The translations under genes and the position numbers were made by a program. From contig NZ_JACJTD010000008.1 of assembly GCF_014698505.1 (NCBI RefSeq), forward strand, positions 62,001 to 126,000: a stretch of 64,000 nt of DNA. The letters are read 5' to 3'. The notes under the pieces were generated by a model. That model ran no database searches, was not told where the DNA came from, and saw nothing but the letters and a program-made list of their open reading frames with translations. The DNA comes from Nostoc foliaceum FACHB-393 (GTDB taxonomy: Bacteria; Cyanobacteriota; Cyanobacteriia; Cyanobacteriales; Nostocaceae). Within the stretch, counting starts at the first letter, position 1. Each line of letters starts with the position of its first letter. Below, one piece after another: positions 8,384-18,239 of this stretch.

Positions 8384-9685
8384 ATGAATAATACCAGTTT
8401 TTGGAAGCCTGCTTATCAGCTTTTTAAGCCAGAGGAACCACTTACTACGCCTGAAGAACTGAAAAATTTTTATGTCCAGCGAGCCAACAGTCCTGTAGAG
8501 AATTTAATCACTTTTTTGGATATGGAAGACGACCCAGCTAAATTTTTATTAGCAGGTCACAGGGGTGGTGGCAAAACTACAGAATTGCGGCGATTAGAAC
8601 AACATTTGAACAGCAAGTATACAGTAATTTGGATTGATACTGTAACTGCTCTTGACCAGTACAATATTGGCTATGCTGAGGTTGTAGTCCTAATTGGAAT
8701 TAAAATTTTTGAAAAAGTTATTCAAAGAGAGTGGGCTTTAAAAGACGATTTATTAAATGATTTACTCGAAAGTCTAAAAACTGTAGTTTATCAAGATGAA
8801 GACGCTGAAAATACTGGTCTTGAACTTCCAGAAATTCTCAAAAAACTAGGTCTAATTCTTAAACAAGGACTAACTAGAAAAGTTACTACAACTCTTAATA
8901 TTCGTCCGCAGCTTAGTAAAATAATTGAGCGAGTTAACTCCATCATAGAAGCTGCTGAGAAAAGAAACAAGCAGAAATTACTGGTGATTGTAGATGGTCT
9001 TGACCGACACGATCAAGTTACAGCCTTGGAAATGTTCGCTAGTCCGCTGCTGACTCAGCTAAGTTGCCATATTATATATGCGATTCCGATTTCACTCAGG
9101 TATTCTCCAAGCTTTCGTCAACCAATGGAAAGCTTTCAAAAATGCTTAGATTTAACGAATCCACCAGTATTTGAATGCGATGAAAATTTATGTCCTACTA
9201 CAATCCCTAATCAACTTGGTAGAGACATTCTTAATAGTGTGATTCATAAGCGTTTAGCAAGTTTGGGTGATGCTTATAAGGGTTTATTTAATCCAGATGC
9301 GCTAGAACTAATTTCTGAAAAGAGTGGCGGTGTGATGCGTGACTTGGTGCGACTGGCTCGTACAGCTTGTGAAGTTTCTTTAAGGCTAGATTTGATATAT
9401 GTAGACTTAGATGTTGCTAAAGAGGCTGTGCAAGAAGTACGCAGAGAATATAATTTGAGTGATTACCATTTCCCCGAACTAGATAAAGTTCACCGCACAG
9501 GCTGCTTAACTACTAACACTCATAGTTTGCCTAACAAAGGTCAATTTGTGATTTGTGATGAGCTTTTGCAAAACAAATTTGTATTAGGCTATTACGATCG
9601 CAGTAAAAAATCCTGGTTTGATGTGAACCCTATTCTATTAGAAGATTTACAACGTTGGCAAGCTGCTAACTCTCCAAAAATTTAA
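8384..9685 (+). CDS. AAA/ORC-like P-loop ATPase, partner of the NACHT-TPR protein
   Basis: A 433-aa NTPase without a recognised family name. Walker A is GHRGGGKT at residues 58-65 and Walker B is LLVIVDGLD near residue 203. The RxxGGxxR-like segment SEKSGGVMRDLVRLAR (~310) resembles the sensor-2/lid region of ORC/Cdc6-like AAA proteins. The last ~75 residues (LLQNKFVLGYYDRSKKSWFD) read like a winged helix. The N terminus (~1-50) contains the ELKNFYVQR segment that often precedes such P-loops. Its stop lies 42 bp before the ATG of the giant NACHT-TPR gene on the same strand, so the two are very likely one operon and functional partners. By analogy with STAND NTPase modules it may act in signalling or defence, but no effector domain is visible in it. 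Confidence 0.72.
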   Translation: MNNTSFWKPAYQLFKPEEPLTTPEELKNFYVQRANSPVENLITFLDMEDDPAKFLLAGHRGGGKTTELRRLEQHLNSKYTVIWIDTVTALDQYNIGYAEVVVLIGIKIFEKVIQREWALKDDLLNDLLESLKTVVYQDEDAENTGLELPEILKKLGLILKQGLTRKVTTTLNIRPQLSKIIERVNSIIEAAEKRNKQKLLVIVDGLDRHDQVTALEMFASPLLTQLSCHIIYAIPISLRYSPSFRQPMESFQKCLDLTNPPVFECDENLCPTTIPNQLGRDILNSVIHKRLASLGDAYKGLFNPDALELISEKSGGVMRDLVRLARTACEVSLRLDLIYVDLDVAKEAVQEVRREYNLSDYHFPELDKVHRTGCLTTNTHSLPNKGQFVICDELLQNKFVLGYYDRSKKSWFDVNPILLEDLQRWQAANSPKI

Positions 9686-9727
9686 TAGTTGTTTTCTCTC
9701 GTAATCAGCAATTATTCATCAATAAAA

Positions 9728-12700
9728 ATGGCTTCTAACGAATCTATCACTTATTCTATAAGTGCAAATGACGCAACAGAGCTAAAAAAATTAGTTAGTT
9801 TCTTAGAATTATCTAGTGGGACAACGACAATTTTTGCTATTGCACCGGAGAGTGGGCCACAACATCCAGTAGTCGAGGCAATTAAGTTACTTTTATCATA
9901 TGGAGATCATACTTTTCATGAGCCTCAAAACTTCTTTTACAGTGATAACTCACTCTATAATTTTCTCTACAGTTTAGATGAAACTGGGCTGCATAATTCC
10001 CAAAATAAACGCAAATTGGTAATGGCGTTTGGAATTGACCAACTGCCGACATCCCGCCTCAAACAAGAGATGAAGCAGTTAAATTTAGGGAGAGATTCGC
10101 TATTTGGTCGGGAATTGGTCATAATTTTTTGGCTGAATAAAGAGGAATTTTTAGAAGAATTTCGTAACCGTGCGCCTGATTTCTGGGATTGGCGGGGTAA
10201 GTTGGTGAAATTTGAGGCACGTCCACCTGTAAATCCCTTGTTTTATCCTTATCTTGAGTGGTTGATAGCTGAGAATTCCTATCTCAAAATTAGCGGTGTG
10301 ATGCAAGTCCAGCGCCAAGTAGATATTTTTCTCGATCAAATTTATGTTTCACTGCAAGCTGTAAGGCGACAGCAGATTACAGAAACGTCGAAACTAGACC
10401 AAGAGATGACTACATTTCGCCAAGCTGAACACAGGTTGAGCGTAAGCATCTCTAGCCTCTACGATTTAGACGAACCTTCCTATTACGAACCAGTTTTACT
10501 AAGTTCAATACCCGCTACTAGCACCAAAACAGTAACAACAAGAATTGATTTATCCCATGCAGTGCGGGAGAATCAATACTGCGTGATTCTCGGCGCTCCA
10601 GGGGCGGGAAAGACAACGCTACTGCGTTATCTAGCGCTACATTTTGCCACAGCAAAACGTGATGGCAATGAAACAGTAATAGGTGGCGAACCCCAAGAAG
10701 AATTGGGTAAAGCTCTGTTGCCAATTTTCTTTCGTATTGCCGACTATGCAGAACGACTTCAACAAGAACCAAAGTTAAGTCTGTTGGACTATCTGCACCA
10801 ATTTTACCGCCAGTGGGAAGCTTACTTTCAAGATGAAGTGGAAGCGGGAACAGAGATGGCGGCGCTACTATTAGAAAAAATGCACCAAGGGCAGTGCTTG
10901 ATACTGCTGGATGGGCTAGATGAGGTATTTGAACAAGAAAGCCGCAGGCTGATTGTGGAAAGAATTGATCAGTTTGTCAATACTTTCTCTACTAATAAGT
11001 TTGTCATTACCAGCCGCATAGCTGGCTACCGCGATGTGAAACTGAGCAGCCGTTTTGCTGAGTTCACTATTGAAGATATGGGTAGCGAACAGGTAGAAAA
11101 ATTCCTGGAACGCTGGTGTTTGGCGATAGAACGAGCGCAGCAGCCAGAAGCTAGTGAGGCACAATGGCAAAGAGCAGGAGATGACCAAGCAAGGAAGATT
11201 TTAGAGGCAATAAAAGATAACGAGGGTGTAAAGCGCTTGACAGCGAACCCTCTACTGTTGACAATTTTGGCACTGATTCACCGCAATGGTGAGCGCCTAC
11301 CTAACCGCCGGGTGAAACTTTATGAATTAGCAGTGCAAACCTTAACCGAAGATTGGCAGCTAGGTAAGAAGTTGCCAGATGCTCCGAAAGTGCTGCTGAA
11401 CCAAAATGAAGTAGTGGCATTTTTAGCACCACTGGCTTACTGGATGCATGAGGAAAAGCCTTCTGGTTTAGTCACTGAGGCAGAAGTTGAACAACAGTTA
11501 GCAGCAAAGCTAGCAGAATTAAATGATACTGACCTAGAAGCAGACTCAGTACGCCAAGCTGTGCAGGAGTTTTTACGAAAAGTGCGGGAAACCACAGGTC
11601 TATTTGTGGAACGTGCGCCTGGAGTCTACGGCTTTATGCACCTGACGTTTGAGGAGTACTTTGCTGCACGTTATATCGCTGACAATGAAGTAAGCGATAT
11701 TTTAGCAATTATCCGTAAACATTTGCATGAGCCGCGTTGGAATGAGCCGATTCTACTAGCTTTAGGCTATTACGGAATTTATTCTCCTAAACAGGTTAAT
11801 AAGCTAGTTGAGCAGCTTTTCAGTAATCTTGAGTCTTATGAACCTGTAATTAAAGGTGGTAAGTTAAAAATAAAAAATGCATCTTCGCAGGATGCGATTA
11901 TCATCTGGTCAAATTTGCAAGAGGAATTAACTACTAACTGTAAGCAGTTGGAATTACGGTTGAAAGATTTGATATTTGCTGGTGAGGTTTTAACTCAAGT
12001 TGAGGTCAATAGTAGTCGTCGCAAAAAGCTAATTCAAAAATTAGTTATGACCTATCTTGGTTTGGATACAGACTTTGAGGATGATACAACTAAACAACTG
12101 TTAAGGCTGTTACGCCAAATTGAACTTTTTAACCAGAAAGGTGAGGTTCTGGTAAGACTGAAAGAATTTGCTAATGACTCAACACTTGCTGAAGAAATAC
12201 GGGTAAAAGCACAGACAGCTATTCTTTATGTTGCTTGTGGTGAATCAGGGGCAGGATTAGTTAGTTGTGCCATTGATATTGTTAATCAGCTAGAGCCTAA
12301 TATATTTTGTCGTCTTAGAGAATTGGTTAAAGAACTAGGTGAAGAAATGACATCGGCTCTAGAAAATAGTCTGGAAAATTATGGTGGTGATCAAGACTCT
12401 CAAAGGGCATTAAAGTTACTCACTGCAATATCTTATATTCGTACAGATAAATATACAAAAGCTGTTGAGCTTCTAGAAGAAATCAATGCGCAGTCAAATG
12501 TCAGGCACAGTGCTTATATAGCTTGGTCGATTGCAACTTGTTATCAGGAACAAGAGAAATTTGATCAAGCAATTGACTACTATCAGGAATGCTTTGAAAA
12601 ACTAGCCTTATATATTGATCCATCTGCTTTTCGGTTGTTCTGGAGAAATCGGGGTGTTTGTTACCGCTTACACACCAAATACGAGCAGTCACTAGAATGC

Positions 12701-15700
12701 TTCCAACAGGCGTTAGCTATAGACAGAGGGTTTCGCAAGTCTAAAGATGATGAAGCAAGTGATTTTTGGAATATAGGTAAAACTTATCAAGACTGGGGTA
12801 AGTATAAACAGGCGATCGCCCACTACCAACAAAGCCGTGACCTCTATGAGCAATTGGGTAAAGAAAAAGATGTCGCCGACTTATGGTACTGTCTAGCTCG
12901 TTGCTATCAAGATTGGGGTAAATATCAACAGGCGGTTGAATATGAACTCAAAGATTTAGCAATTCGCCAACAGCTAGATGATCAAGCAAATGTAGCGGAC
13001 GCTTATCATCAGCTAGGTCGTATTTATCAAGCATGGGGTAAGTATGAACAAGCAATCGCCGACTTCCAACAAAGTCGTGACCTTTATGAGCAATTAGGTC
13101 AAGACAAGAATGTAGCAAACCAATGGTACTGGTTAGGTGATTGCTATCGGGAATGGGGTAAATATCAGCAGGCACTTGAGTGTGAGCAAAAAGAATTAGC
13201 AATCCGCCAGCAATTTGACGTGCAATCCGGAATAGGTCTGTCCTACTCGCGTTTGGGACGCATCTATCAAGCATGGTGCAAATACGAACAGGCAATTGCT
13301 CATTACCAACAAAGCTGTAATCTCTATAAGCAATTAGATCAAGAGAAAGATATAGCTAACCAGTGGTATCGGCTAGCTGATTGCTATCGTGATTGGGGTA
13401 AATATCAGGAAGCGGTAGAGTGTGAGCAAAATGATTTGGCAATTCGCCAGCAGTTAGATGACCAAACTAGAATAGCTCTTGCTCATTATCAGTTAGGACG
13501 TATATATCAAACATGGAGTAAATATGAACAAGCGATCACCTACCACCAGCAAAGCCGTGAACTCTATGAGCAATTGGGCAAAGACAAGAATGTAGCTAGT
13601 CAGTGGTACAACTTAGCTGGGTGCTATCGTGATTGGGGTAAATATCAACAAGCACTTGAGTGTCAGCAAAAGTGCTTGGCACAATGTCAAAAGTTAGAAG
13701 ACCAAGCAGATATAGCTAGTGCCTACTTTCAACTAGGCTCGATTCATCAAAGTTGGGGCAAATATGAGCAAGCGATCGCCTATTTCCAACAAAGCCGTGA
13801 CCTCTATGAGCAATTGGGTCAAGACAAAAATGTAGCTAGTCAGTGGTACAACTTAGCTGGGTGCTATCGAGAAGGGGGTAAATATCAACAAGCACTTGAG
13901 TGTCAGCAAGAGTGCTTGGCAGAACGTCAAAAGTTAGAAGACCAAGCAGATATAGCTAGTGCCTACTTTCAACTAGGCTGGATTCATCAAGCATGGGGAA
14001 AATATGAACAAGCGATCGCCGACTTCCAACAAAGCCGTAACCTCTATGAGCAATTGGGTCAAGACAAAAATGTAGCTAGTCAGTGGTACAACCTAGCTGG
14101 GTGCTACCAAGAATGGGGTAAATATCAGGAAGCCGTAGAGTGTGAGCAAAAAGAATTGGCAATCCGCCAGCAGTTAGACGAGCAACCCGGAATAGGTTTG
14201 GCCTACTCACGTTTGGGACGCATCTATCAAGCATGGGATAAATATGAACAAGCGATCGCCTACTACCAACAAAGTCGTGACCTCTATGAGCAATTGGGTC
14301 AAGACAAGAATATAGCAAACCAGTGGTACAACTTAGCTGGATGCTATCGAGAATGGAGTAAATATCAACAAGCACTTGAGTGTCAGCAAAAGTGCTTGGC
14401 ACAATATCAAAAGTTAGAAGACAAACCAGGTATAGCTAGTGCCTACTTTCAACTAGGCTGGATTCATCAAGCATGGGGAAAATATGAACAAGCGATCACC
14501 TATTTCCAACAAAGCCGTAACCTGTATGAGCAATTGGGTCAAGACAAGAATATAGCAAACCAGTGGTACAACTTAGCTGGATGCTATCGAGAATGGGGTA
14601 AATATCAACAAGCACTTGAGTGTCAGCAAAAGTGCTTGGCAGAACGTCAAAAGTTAGAAGACCAAGCAGATATAGCTAGTGCCTACTTTCAACTAGGCTG
14701 GATTCATCAAGCATGGGGAAAATATGAACAAGCGATCACCTATTTCCAACAAAGCCGTGATCTGTATGAGCAATTGGGTAAAGAGAAGAATATAGCTAGT
14801 CAGTGGTACAACTTAGCAGTTTGCTATCGGGAATGGGGTAAATATCAACAAGCACTTGAGTGTCAGCAAAAGTGCTTGGCACAATATCAAAAGTTAGAAG
14901 ACCAAGCAGATATAGCTAGTGCCTACTTTCAACTAGGCTGGATTCATCAAAGTTGGGGCAAGTACGAACAAACGATCACCTACTTTCAACAAAGCCGTGA
15001 TCTGTATGAGCAATTGGGCAAAGAGAAGGATGTAGCTAGTCAGTGGTACAACTTAGCTGTGTGCTATCGGGAATGGGGCAAATATCAACAAGCACTTGAG
15101 TGTCAGCAAAAGTGCTTGGCACAATATCAATGCTTAGAAGACGAACCAAGTATAGCTAGTGCCTACTTTCAACTAGGCTGGATTCATCAAGCTTGGGAGA
15201 AATACGAACAAGCGATCGCCTATTACCACCAAAGCCGCGAACTCTATGAGCAATTGGGCAAAGAGAAGGATGTGGCTAACTTGTGTTATTGGCTAGCTGA
15301 TTCTTATAGCGACTGGGGCAAATATGAACAGGCATCAGAGTGTCAACAGCAATGTTTGATCATACGCCAGACATTAAATGACACATCATTGATAGCTGTA
15401 ACTTACCGTCAATTAGGTCAAATCTATCAAGCTTGGGGCAAATATCAACAAGCGAGCGCCTACTTGCAACAAAGCTATGACCTCTATGAGCAATTGGGCA
15501 AAGAGAAGGATATCGCTAACTTATGGTACTGGTTAGCTAGTTGCTATCGGGATTGGGGCAAATATCAGCAGGCACTCGAATATGAACTCAAGGATTTAGC
15601 AATCCGTCAACAACTGGACGACCAAACAAATGTAGCAGATGGCTACAATCAACTAGGTCGAATTTATCAAGCTTGGGGTAAGTATGAACAAGCGATCGCC

Positions 15701-16498
15701 TACCATCAACAAAGCCATGATCTTTATGAGCAATTGGGTCTAGAGAAGAATGTAGCTAATCAACTATCTTGGATTGCTAGTTGCTACCGCAATTTAAAGG
15801 ATTACACAAAGGCAATTGAATATTACCAGCAAAGTCGAAATCTCTATCAGCACTTAGGCCATGATGAGAGTGCGGCTAGATGCTATATGCAACTTGGGAA
15901 CAATCAACGCTTGTTACCAAAAAATACCTCAGATAGAGCAGTAGCTTTTGAATTACTGTCGCAAGCTGAACAAAATATCCGTCAAGCCATCCAAACAAAT
16001 ACTACAGGAGACTATAAAGAAAATCTTGCTTACGACTACATTATCTTTAGCTTAATCTTGTCGGAACGCCTACGCCTATCATCTATTGACGACTCGTTAC
16101 CGCAAGAACAAATTGCCCAATTTGAAGAATATTATAATATTGGCTTGACGTATCTTGCCGAACTAGGGCAGACAATAAATCGAGCAGATGAAGCTCTTGA
16201 TATCGCCCGTGCTTATCTGGAAGTCAGCGCCTTAAAAAATCTTGACCGAGCCGAAGAATTAGCTCAAGAATCCCTCCAAGTTTTTCAGGAGTACAATCGC
16301 CGGGAACTAGAAGCTTCATCTCGTAAACTCTTGGGCGAAATATACTTGAGCCGCGCCCAGCATCATCAATCAGGTAGTAAAGCAACTGCTATCCAGTTTT
16401 TAAGAGAAAGTCTGCAAATCTATAGAGAGCTTGATTTAAACGAAAAAGCTTCCGAGGTAGAGCAGCTAATACATCCAAATCTGGATAATCCTGCGTAG
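9728..16498 (+). CDS. Giant NACHT NTPase with a long tetratricopeptide-repeat array
   Basis: A 2256-aa STAND-type ATPase. Residues ~1-180 form an unassigned alpha/beta domain, possibly a degenerate P-loop fold. The NACHT module spans ~250-700. Walker A is GAPGAGKTT at 289-297, Walker B is ILLDGLDEV near 393-401, the sensor is FVITSRIAGYRD, then come ANPLLLTILALIHR and the HLTFEEYFAARYI lid. Residues ~700-960 are helical linker. Residues ~975-2030 are TPRs, including twelve near-identical 80-residue double units with WGKYEQAI and WGKYQQALE signatures; shorter divergent TPRs continue to ~2240. In this family the NACHT domain oligomerises and the repeats sense a ligand. No nuclease, protease or TIR effector is recognisable, so the N-terminal domain or the partner ATPase may supply output. 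An in-frame TTG at 9689 would add 13 residues; the ATG was preferred. Confidence 0.85.
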   Translation: MASNESITYSISANDATELKKLVSFLELSSGTTTIFAIAPESGPQHPVVEAIKLLLSYGDHTFHEPQNFFYSDNSLYNFLYSLDETGLHNSQNKRKLVMAFGIDQLPTSRLKQEMKQLNLGRDSLFGRELVIIFWLNKEEFLEEFRNRAPDFWDWRGKLVKFEARPPVNPLFYPYLEWLIAENSYLKISGVMQVQRQVDIFLDQIYVSLQAVRRQQITETSKLDQEMTTFRQAEHRLSVSISSLYDLDEPSYYEPVLLSSIPATSTKTVTTRIDLSHAVRENQYCVILGAPGAGKTTLLRYLALHFATAKRDGNETVIGGEPQEELGKALLPIFFRIADYAERLQQEPKLSLLDYLHQFYRQWEAYFQDEVEAGTEMAALLLEKMHQGQCLILLDGLDEVFEQESRRLIVERIDQFVNTFSTNKFVITSRIAGYRDVKLSSRFAEFTIEDMGSEQVEKFLERWCLAIERAQQPEASEAQWQRAGDDQARKILEAIKDNEGVKRLTANPLLLTILALIHRNGERLPNRRVKLYELAVQTLTEDWQLGKKLPDAPKVLLNQNEVVAFLAPLAYWMHEEKPSGLVTEAEVEQQLAAKLAELNDTDLEADSVRQAVQEFLRKVRETTGLFVERAPGVYGFMHLTFEEYFAARYIADNEVSDILAIIRKHLHEPRWNEPILLALGYYGIYSPKQVNKLVEQLFSNLESYEPVIKGGKLKIKNASSQDAIIIWSNLQEELTTNCKQLELRLKDLIFAGEVLTQVEVNSSRRKKLIQKLVMTYLGLDTDFEDDTTKQLLRLLRQIELFNQKGEVLVRLKEFANDSTLAEEIRVKAQTAILYVACGESGAGLVSCAIDIVNQLEPNIFCRLRELVKELGEEMTSALENSLENYGGDQDSQRALKLLTAISYIRTDKYTKAVELLEEINAQSNVRHSAYIAWSIATCYQEQEKFDQAIDYYQECFEKLALYIDPSAFRLFWRNRGVCYRLHTKYEQSLECFQQALAIDRGFRKSKDDEASDFWNIGKTYQDWGKYKQAIAHYQQSRDLYEQLGKEKDVADLWYCLARCYQDWGKYQQAVEYELKDLAIRQQLDDQANVADAYHQLGRIYQAWGKYEQAIADFQQSRDLYEQLGQDKNVANQWYWLGDCYREWGKYQQALECEQKELAIRQQFDVQSGIGLSYSRLGRIYQAWCKYEQAIAHYQQSCNLYKQLDQEKDIANQWYRLADCYRDWGKYQEAVECEQNDLAIRQQLDDQTRIALAHYQLGRIYQTWSKYEQAITYHQQSRELYEQLGKDKNVASQWYNLAGCYRDWGKYQQALECQQKCLAQCQKLEDQADIASAYFQLGSIHQSWGKYEQAIAYFQQSRDLYEQLGQDKNVASQWYNLAGCYREGGKYQQALECQQECLAERQKLEDQADIASAYFQLGWIHQAWGKYEQAIADFQQSRNLYEQLGQDKNVASQWYNLAGCYQEWGKYQEAVECEQKELAIRQQLDEQPGIGLAYSRLGRIYQAWDKYEQAIAYYQQSRDLYEQLGQDKNIANQWYNLAGCYREWSKYQQALECQQKCLAQYQKLEDKPGIASAYFQLGWIHQAWGKYEQAITYFQQSRNLYEQLGQDKNIANQWYNLAGCYREWGKYQQALECQQKCLAERQKLEDQADIASAYFQLGWIHQAWGKYEQAITYFQQSRDLYEQLGKEKNIASQWYNLAVCYREWGKYQQALECQQKCLAQYQKLEDQADIASAYFQLGWIHQSWGKYEQTITYFQQSRDLYEQLGKEKDVASQWYNLAVCYREWGKYQQALECQQKCLAQYQCLEDEPSIASAYFQLGWIHQAWEKYEQAIAYYHQSRELYEQLGKEKDVANLCYWLADSYSDWGKYEQASECQQQCLIIRQTLNDTSLIAVTYRQLGQIYQAWGKYQQASAYLQQSYDLYEQLGKEKDIANLWYWLASCYRDWGKYQQALEYELKDLAIRQQLDDQTNVADGYNQLGRIYQAWGKYEQAIAYHQQSHDLYEQLGLEKNVANQLSWIASCYRNLKDYTKAIEYYQQSRNLYQHLGHDESAARCYMQLGNNQRLLPKNTSDRAVAFELLSQAEQNIRQAIQTNTTGDYKENLAYDYIIFSLILSERLRLSSIDDSLPQEQIAQFEEYYNIGLTYLAELGQTINRADEALDIARAYLEVSALKNLDRAEELAQESLQVFQEYNRRELEASSRKLLGEIYLSRAQHHQSGSKATAIQFLRESLQIYRELDLNEKASEVEQLIHPNLDNPA
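12781..15780 (+). repeat. Twelve and a half tandem 240-bp units inside the TPR gene
   Basis: Starting at 12781 the same motif (TATCAA..ATGGGGTAAATATGA) recurs at 13021, 13261, 13501 and so on to 15661, at exactly 240 bp with no net insertion or deletion. Each unit encodes two 40-residue TPRs. Units 4-10 (13501-15180) are most alike and share long identical blocks. The outer units diverge. This points to recent unit duplication or gene conversion. Confidence 0.95.
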
Positions 16499-16715
16499 AT
16501 ACTATGTGAAAAGTTCACAAAGGCAAATTTTACTTGTGAGCCAAAAGGCACTGTCTAAAGACAAGTTGCTGCGCGTCTACGCACTTCATTGCACAAATTC
16601 GCTCAATTTTGTGTTGAAACAGCCTAATATTAGTACATATTTTTACTAGATTCTTTTTTTACTTTATACACTGTATAAATGCTAGAATCCTCAAGTAGAC
16701 AGTTAGGATACTTAG

Positions 16716-18152
16716 ATGCCAGTTGTAGCTAACTCAATCAAGTTTGGTACAGACGGCTGGCGGGGCATTATTGGTGACGAGTTCACCTTTGAACGCCTAG
16801 CCCTGGTCGCGCCAGTCGCCGCAAAAGTATTATATGATACATATTTTTCTACGGTGGGTAGCCGGACAATAATTGTCGGTTACGATCGCCGATTCATGGC
16901 CGAAGACTTTGCTCGTGCTGTTGCTGATACTGTCACTGCTGTCGGATTTGATGTGCTACTGAGCGAGAGCTATGCCCCAACTCCAGCTTATAGTTGGGCC
17001 GCAAAAGAACTCAATGCTTTAGGGGCGCTGGTAATTACAGCCAGTCATAATCCTGGCACATACTTGGGGTTAAAAGTGAAGGGTTATTTTGGTGGATCAG
17101 TGCCACCAGAAGTCACAAAAGAGATAGAAGCGCAGTTGTCGGTTGGAGTACCACTAGCAGCTACTCCAGGCAAGCAAGAGAAATTCGATCCTTGGCCCAG
17201 TTATACCCAAACGCTAGAAGGTAAAGTTGATATTGCCAAACTTCGAGAAGCGATCGCATCTGGTAAATTAACGTTATTTGCCGATGTTATGCATGGCGCA
17301 GCTGCTGGCGGATTGGCAAGACTACTAGGCAATCAGGTCAAAGAAATCAACAGCGATCGCGATCCCCTATTTGGTGGCGGTGCGCCGGAACCCTTACCTA
17401 AATACCTTTCAAAGCTATTTGAAGTCATCAAGACTCACCGAGAAACCGATAAATCAAGTTTAACGGTGGGGTTGGTATTTGATGGAGACTGCGATCGCAT
17501 TGCAGCAGTGGATGGAGAAGCAAACTTCCTAAGTTCCCAAGTATTAATCCCGATATTAATCGACCACTTAACCCTGCGGCGCGGCTTTAAGGGTGAAATA
17601 GTCAAAACTGTTAGTGGTTCCGACTTGATGCCCCTTGTAGCGGCACTACATAACCTCTCAGTATTTGAGACAGCAGTTGGTTATAAATACATTGCTGACA
17701 GAATGTTAGCAGCAGAAGTTTTGCTGGGCGGCGAAGAGTCGGGAGGAATCGGCTATGGTAGCCATATTCCCGAACGGGATGCACTGCTGTCAGCATTGTA
17801 CGTCCTAGAGGCGATTGTAGAATCTGGTTTGGATTTAGGTGAATATTATCGCTACTTGCAGAAACAAACAGGGTTTACCTCAGCATACGATCGCATTGAT
17901 TTACCCTTAGCAAGTATGGAAGTGCGATCGCGTCTTTTGCAACAACTGCAAACCCAACCATTGACGGAAATTGCAGGTAAAGCAGTGATTGATTGCCAAA
18001 CAATTGACGGCTACAAATATCGCCTTGCGGATCAAAGCTGGTTAATGATTCGATTTAGCGGTACTGAGCCAGTTTTACGCCTGTACTGCGAAGCCTCGAC
18101 AATTGAGCAAGTGCATCAAACTCTTGCTTGGGCGAAACAGTGGGCGGAGTAA
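16716..18152 (+). CDS. Phosphoglucomutase/phosphomannomutase family protein
   Basis: This 478-aa alpha-D-phosphohexomutase interconverts sugar 1- and 6-phosphates. All four family loops are visible: the phosphoserine loop TASHNPG (catalytic Ser110), the magnesium loop DGDCDR (~residue 262), the sugar-specificity loop GGEESGGIGYGSHIPERD (~340), and the phosphate-binding loop RFSGTEPVLRLYCEA (~450). The EESGG form of the specificity loop fits glucose or mannose phosphates better than glucosamine phosphate, but the substrate is not decided by this. A likely -10 (TATAAA) lies at 16674-16679, 37 bp before the ATG. It follows the NACHT-TPR gene after 217 bp and is probably independent of it. Confidence 0.9.
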   Translation: MPVVANSIKFGTDGWRGIIGDEFTFERLALVAPVAAKVLYDTYFSTVGSRTIIVGYDRRFMAEDFARAVADTVTAVGFDVLLSESYAPTPAYSWAAKELNALGALVITASHNPGTYLGLKVKGYFGGSVPPEVTKEIEAQLSVGVPLAATPGKQEKFDPWPSYTQTLEGKVDIAKLREAIASGKLTLFADVMHGAAAGGLARLLGNQVKEINSDRDPLFGGGAPEPLPKYLSKLFEVIKTHRETDKSSLTVGLVFDGDCDRIAAVDGEANFLSSQVLIPILIDHLTLRRGFKGEIVKTVSGSDLMPLVAALHNLSVFETAVGYKYIADRMLAAEVLLGGEESGGIGYGSHIPERDALLSALYVLEAIVESGLDLGEYYRYLQKQTGFTSAYDRIDLPLASMEVRSRLLQQLQTQPLTEIAGKAVIDCQTIDGYKYRLADQSWLMIRFSGTEPVLRLYCEASTIEQVHQTLAWAKQWAE

Positions 18153-18157
18153 AATTA

Positions 18158-18239
18158 GTGAGGAGTTGAGAGTTAGGAGTTAGGAATTAATTAACTCATA
18201 ACTCATCACTCCTAACTCCTAACTAATAATTTGTAATTC
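18158..18239. repeat. Heptamer repeat cluster (AGTTAGG/AACTCCT type)
   Basis: Imperfect repeats of GAGTTAG and then the complementary CTAACTC fill the gap between the mutase stop and rdgB, with GTTAGGAGTTAGGAATTAAT on one side and CACTCCTAACTCCTAACTAA on the other. The two halves are inverted and can fold as a long hairpin. Such short tandem repeats are characteristic of heterocystous cyanobacteria. Confidence 0.8.

Noticed and set aside
12781-15780. Possible CRISPR array because of regular repeats
   Set aside because: The 240-bp period is in frame within one long protein and encodes TPRs. There are no unique spacers or cas genes.
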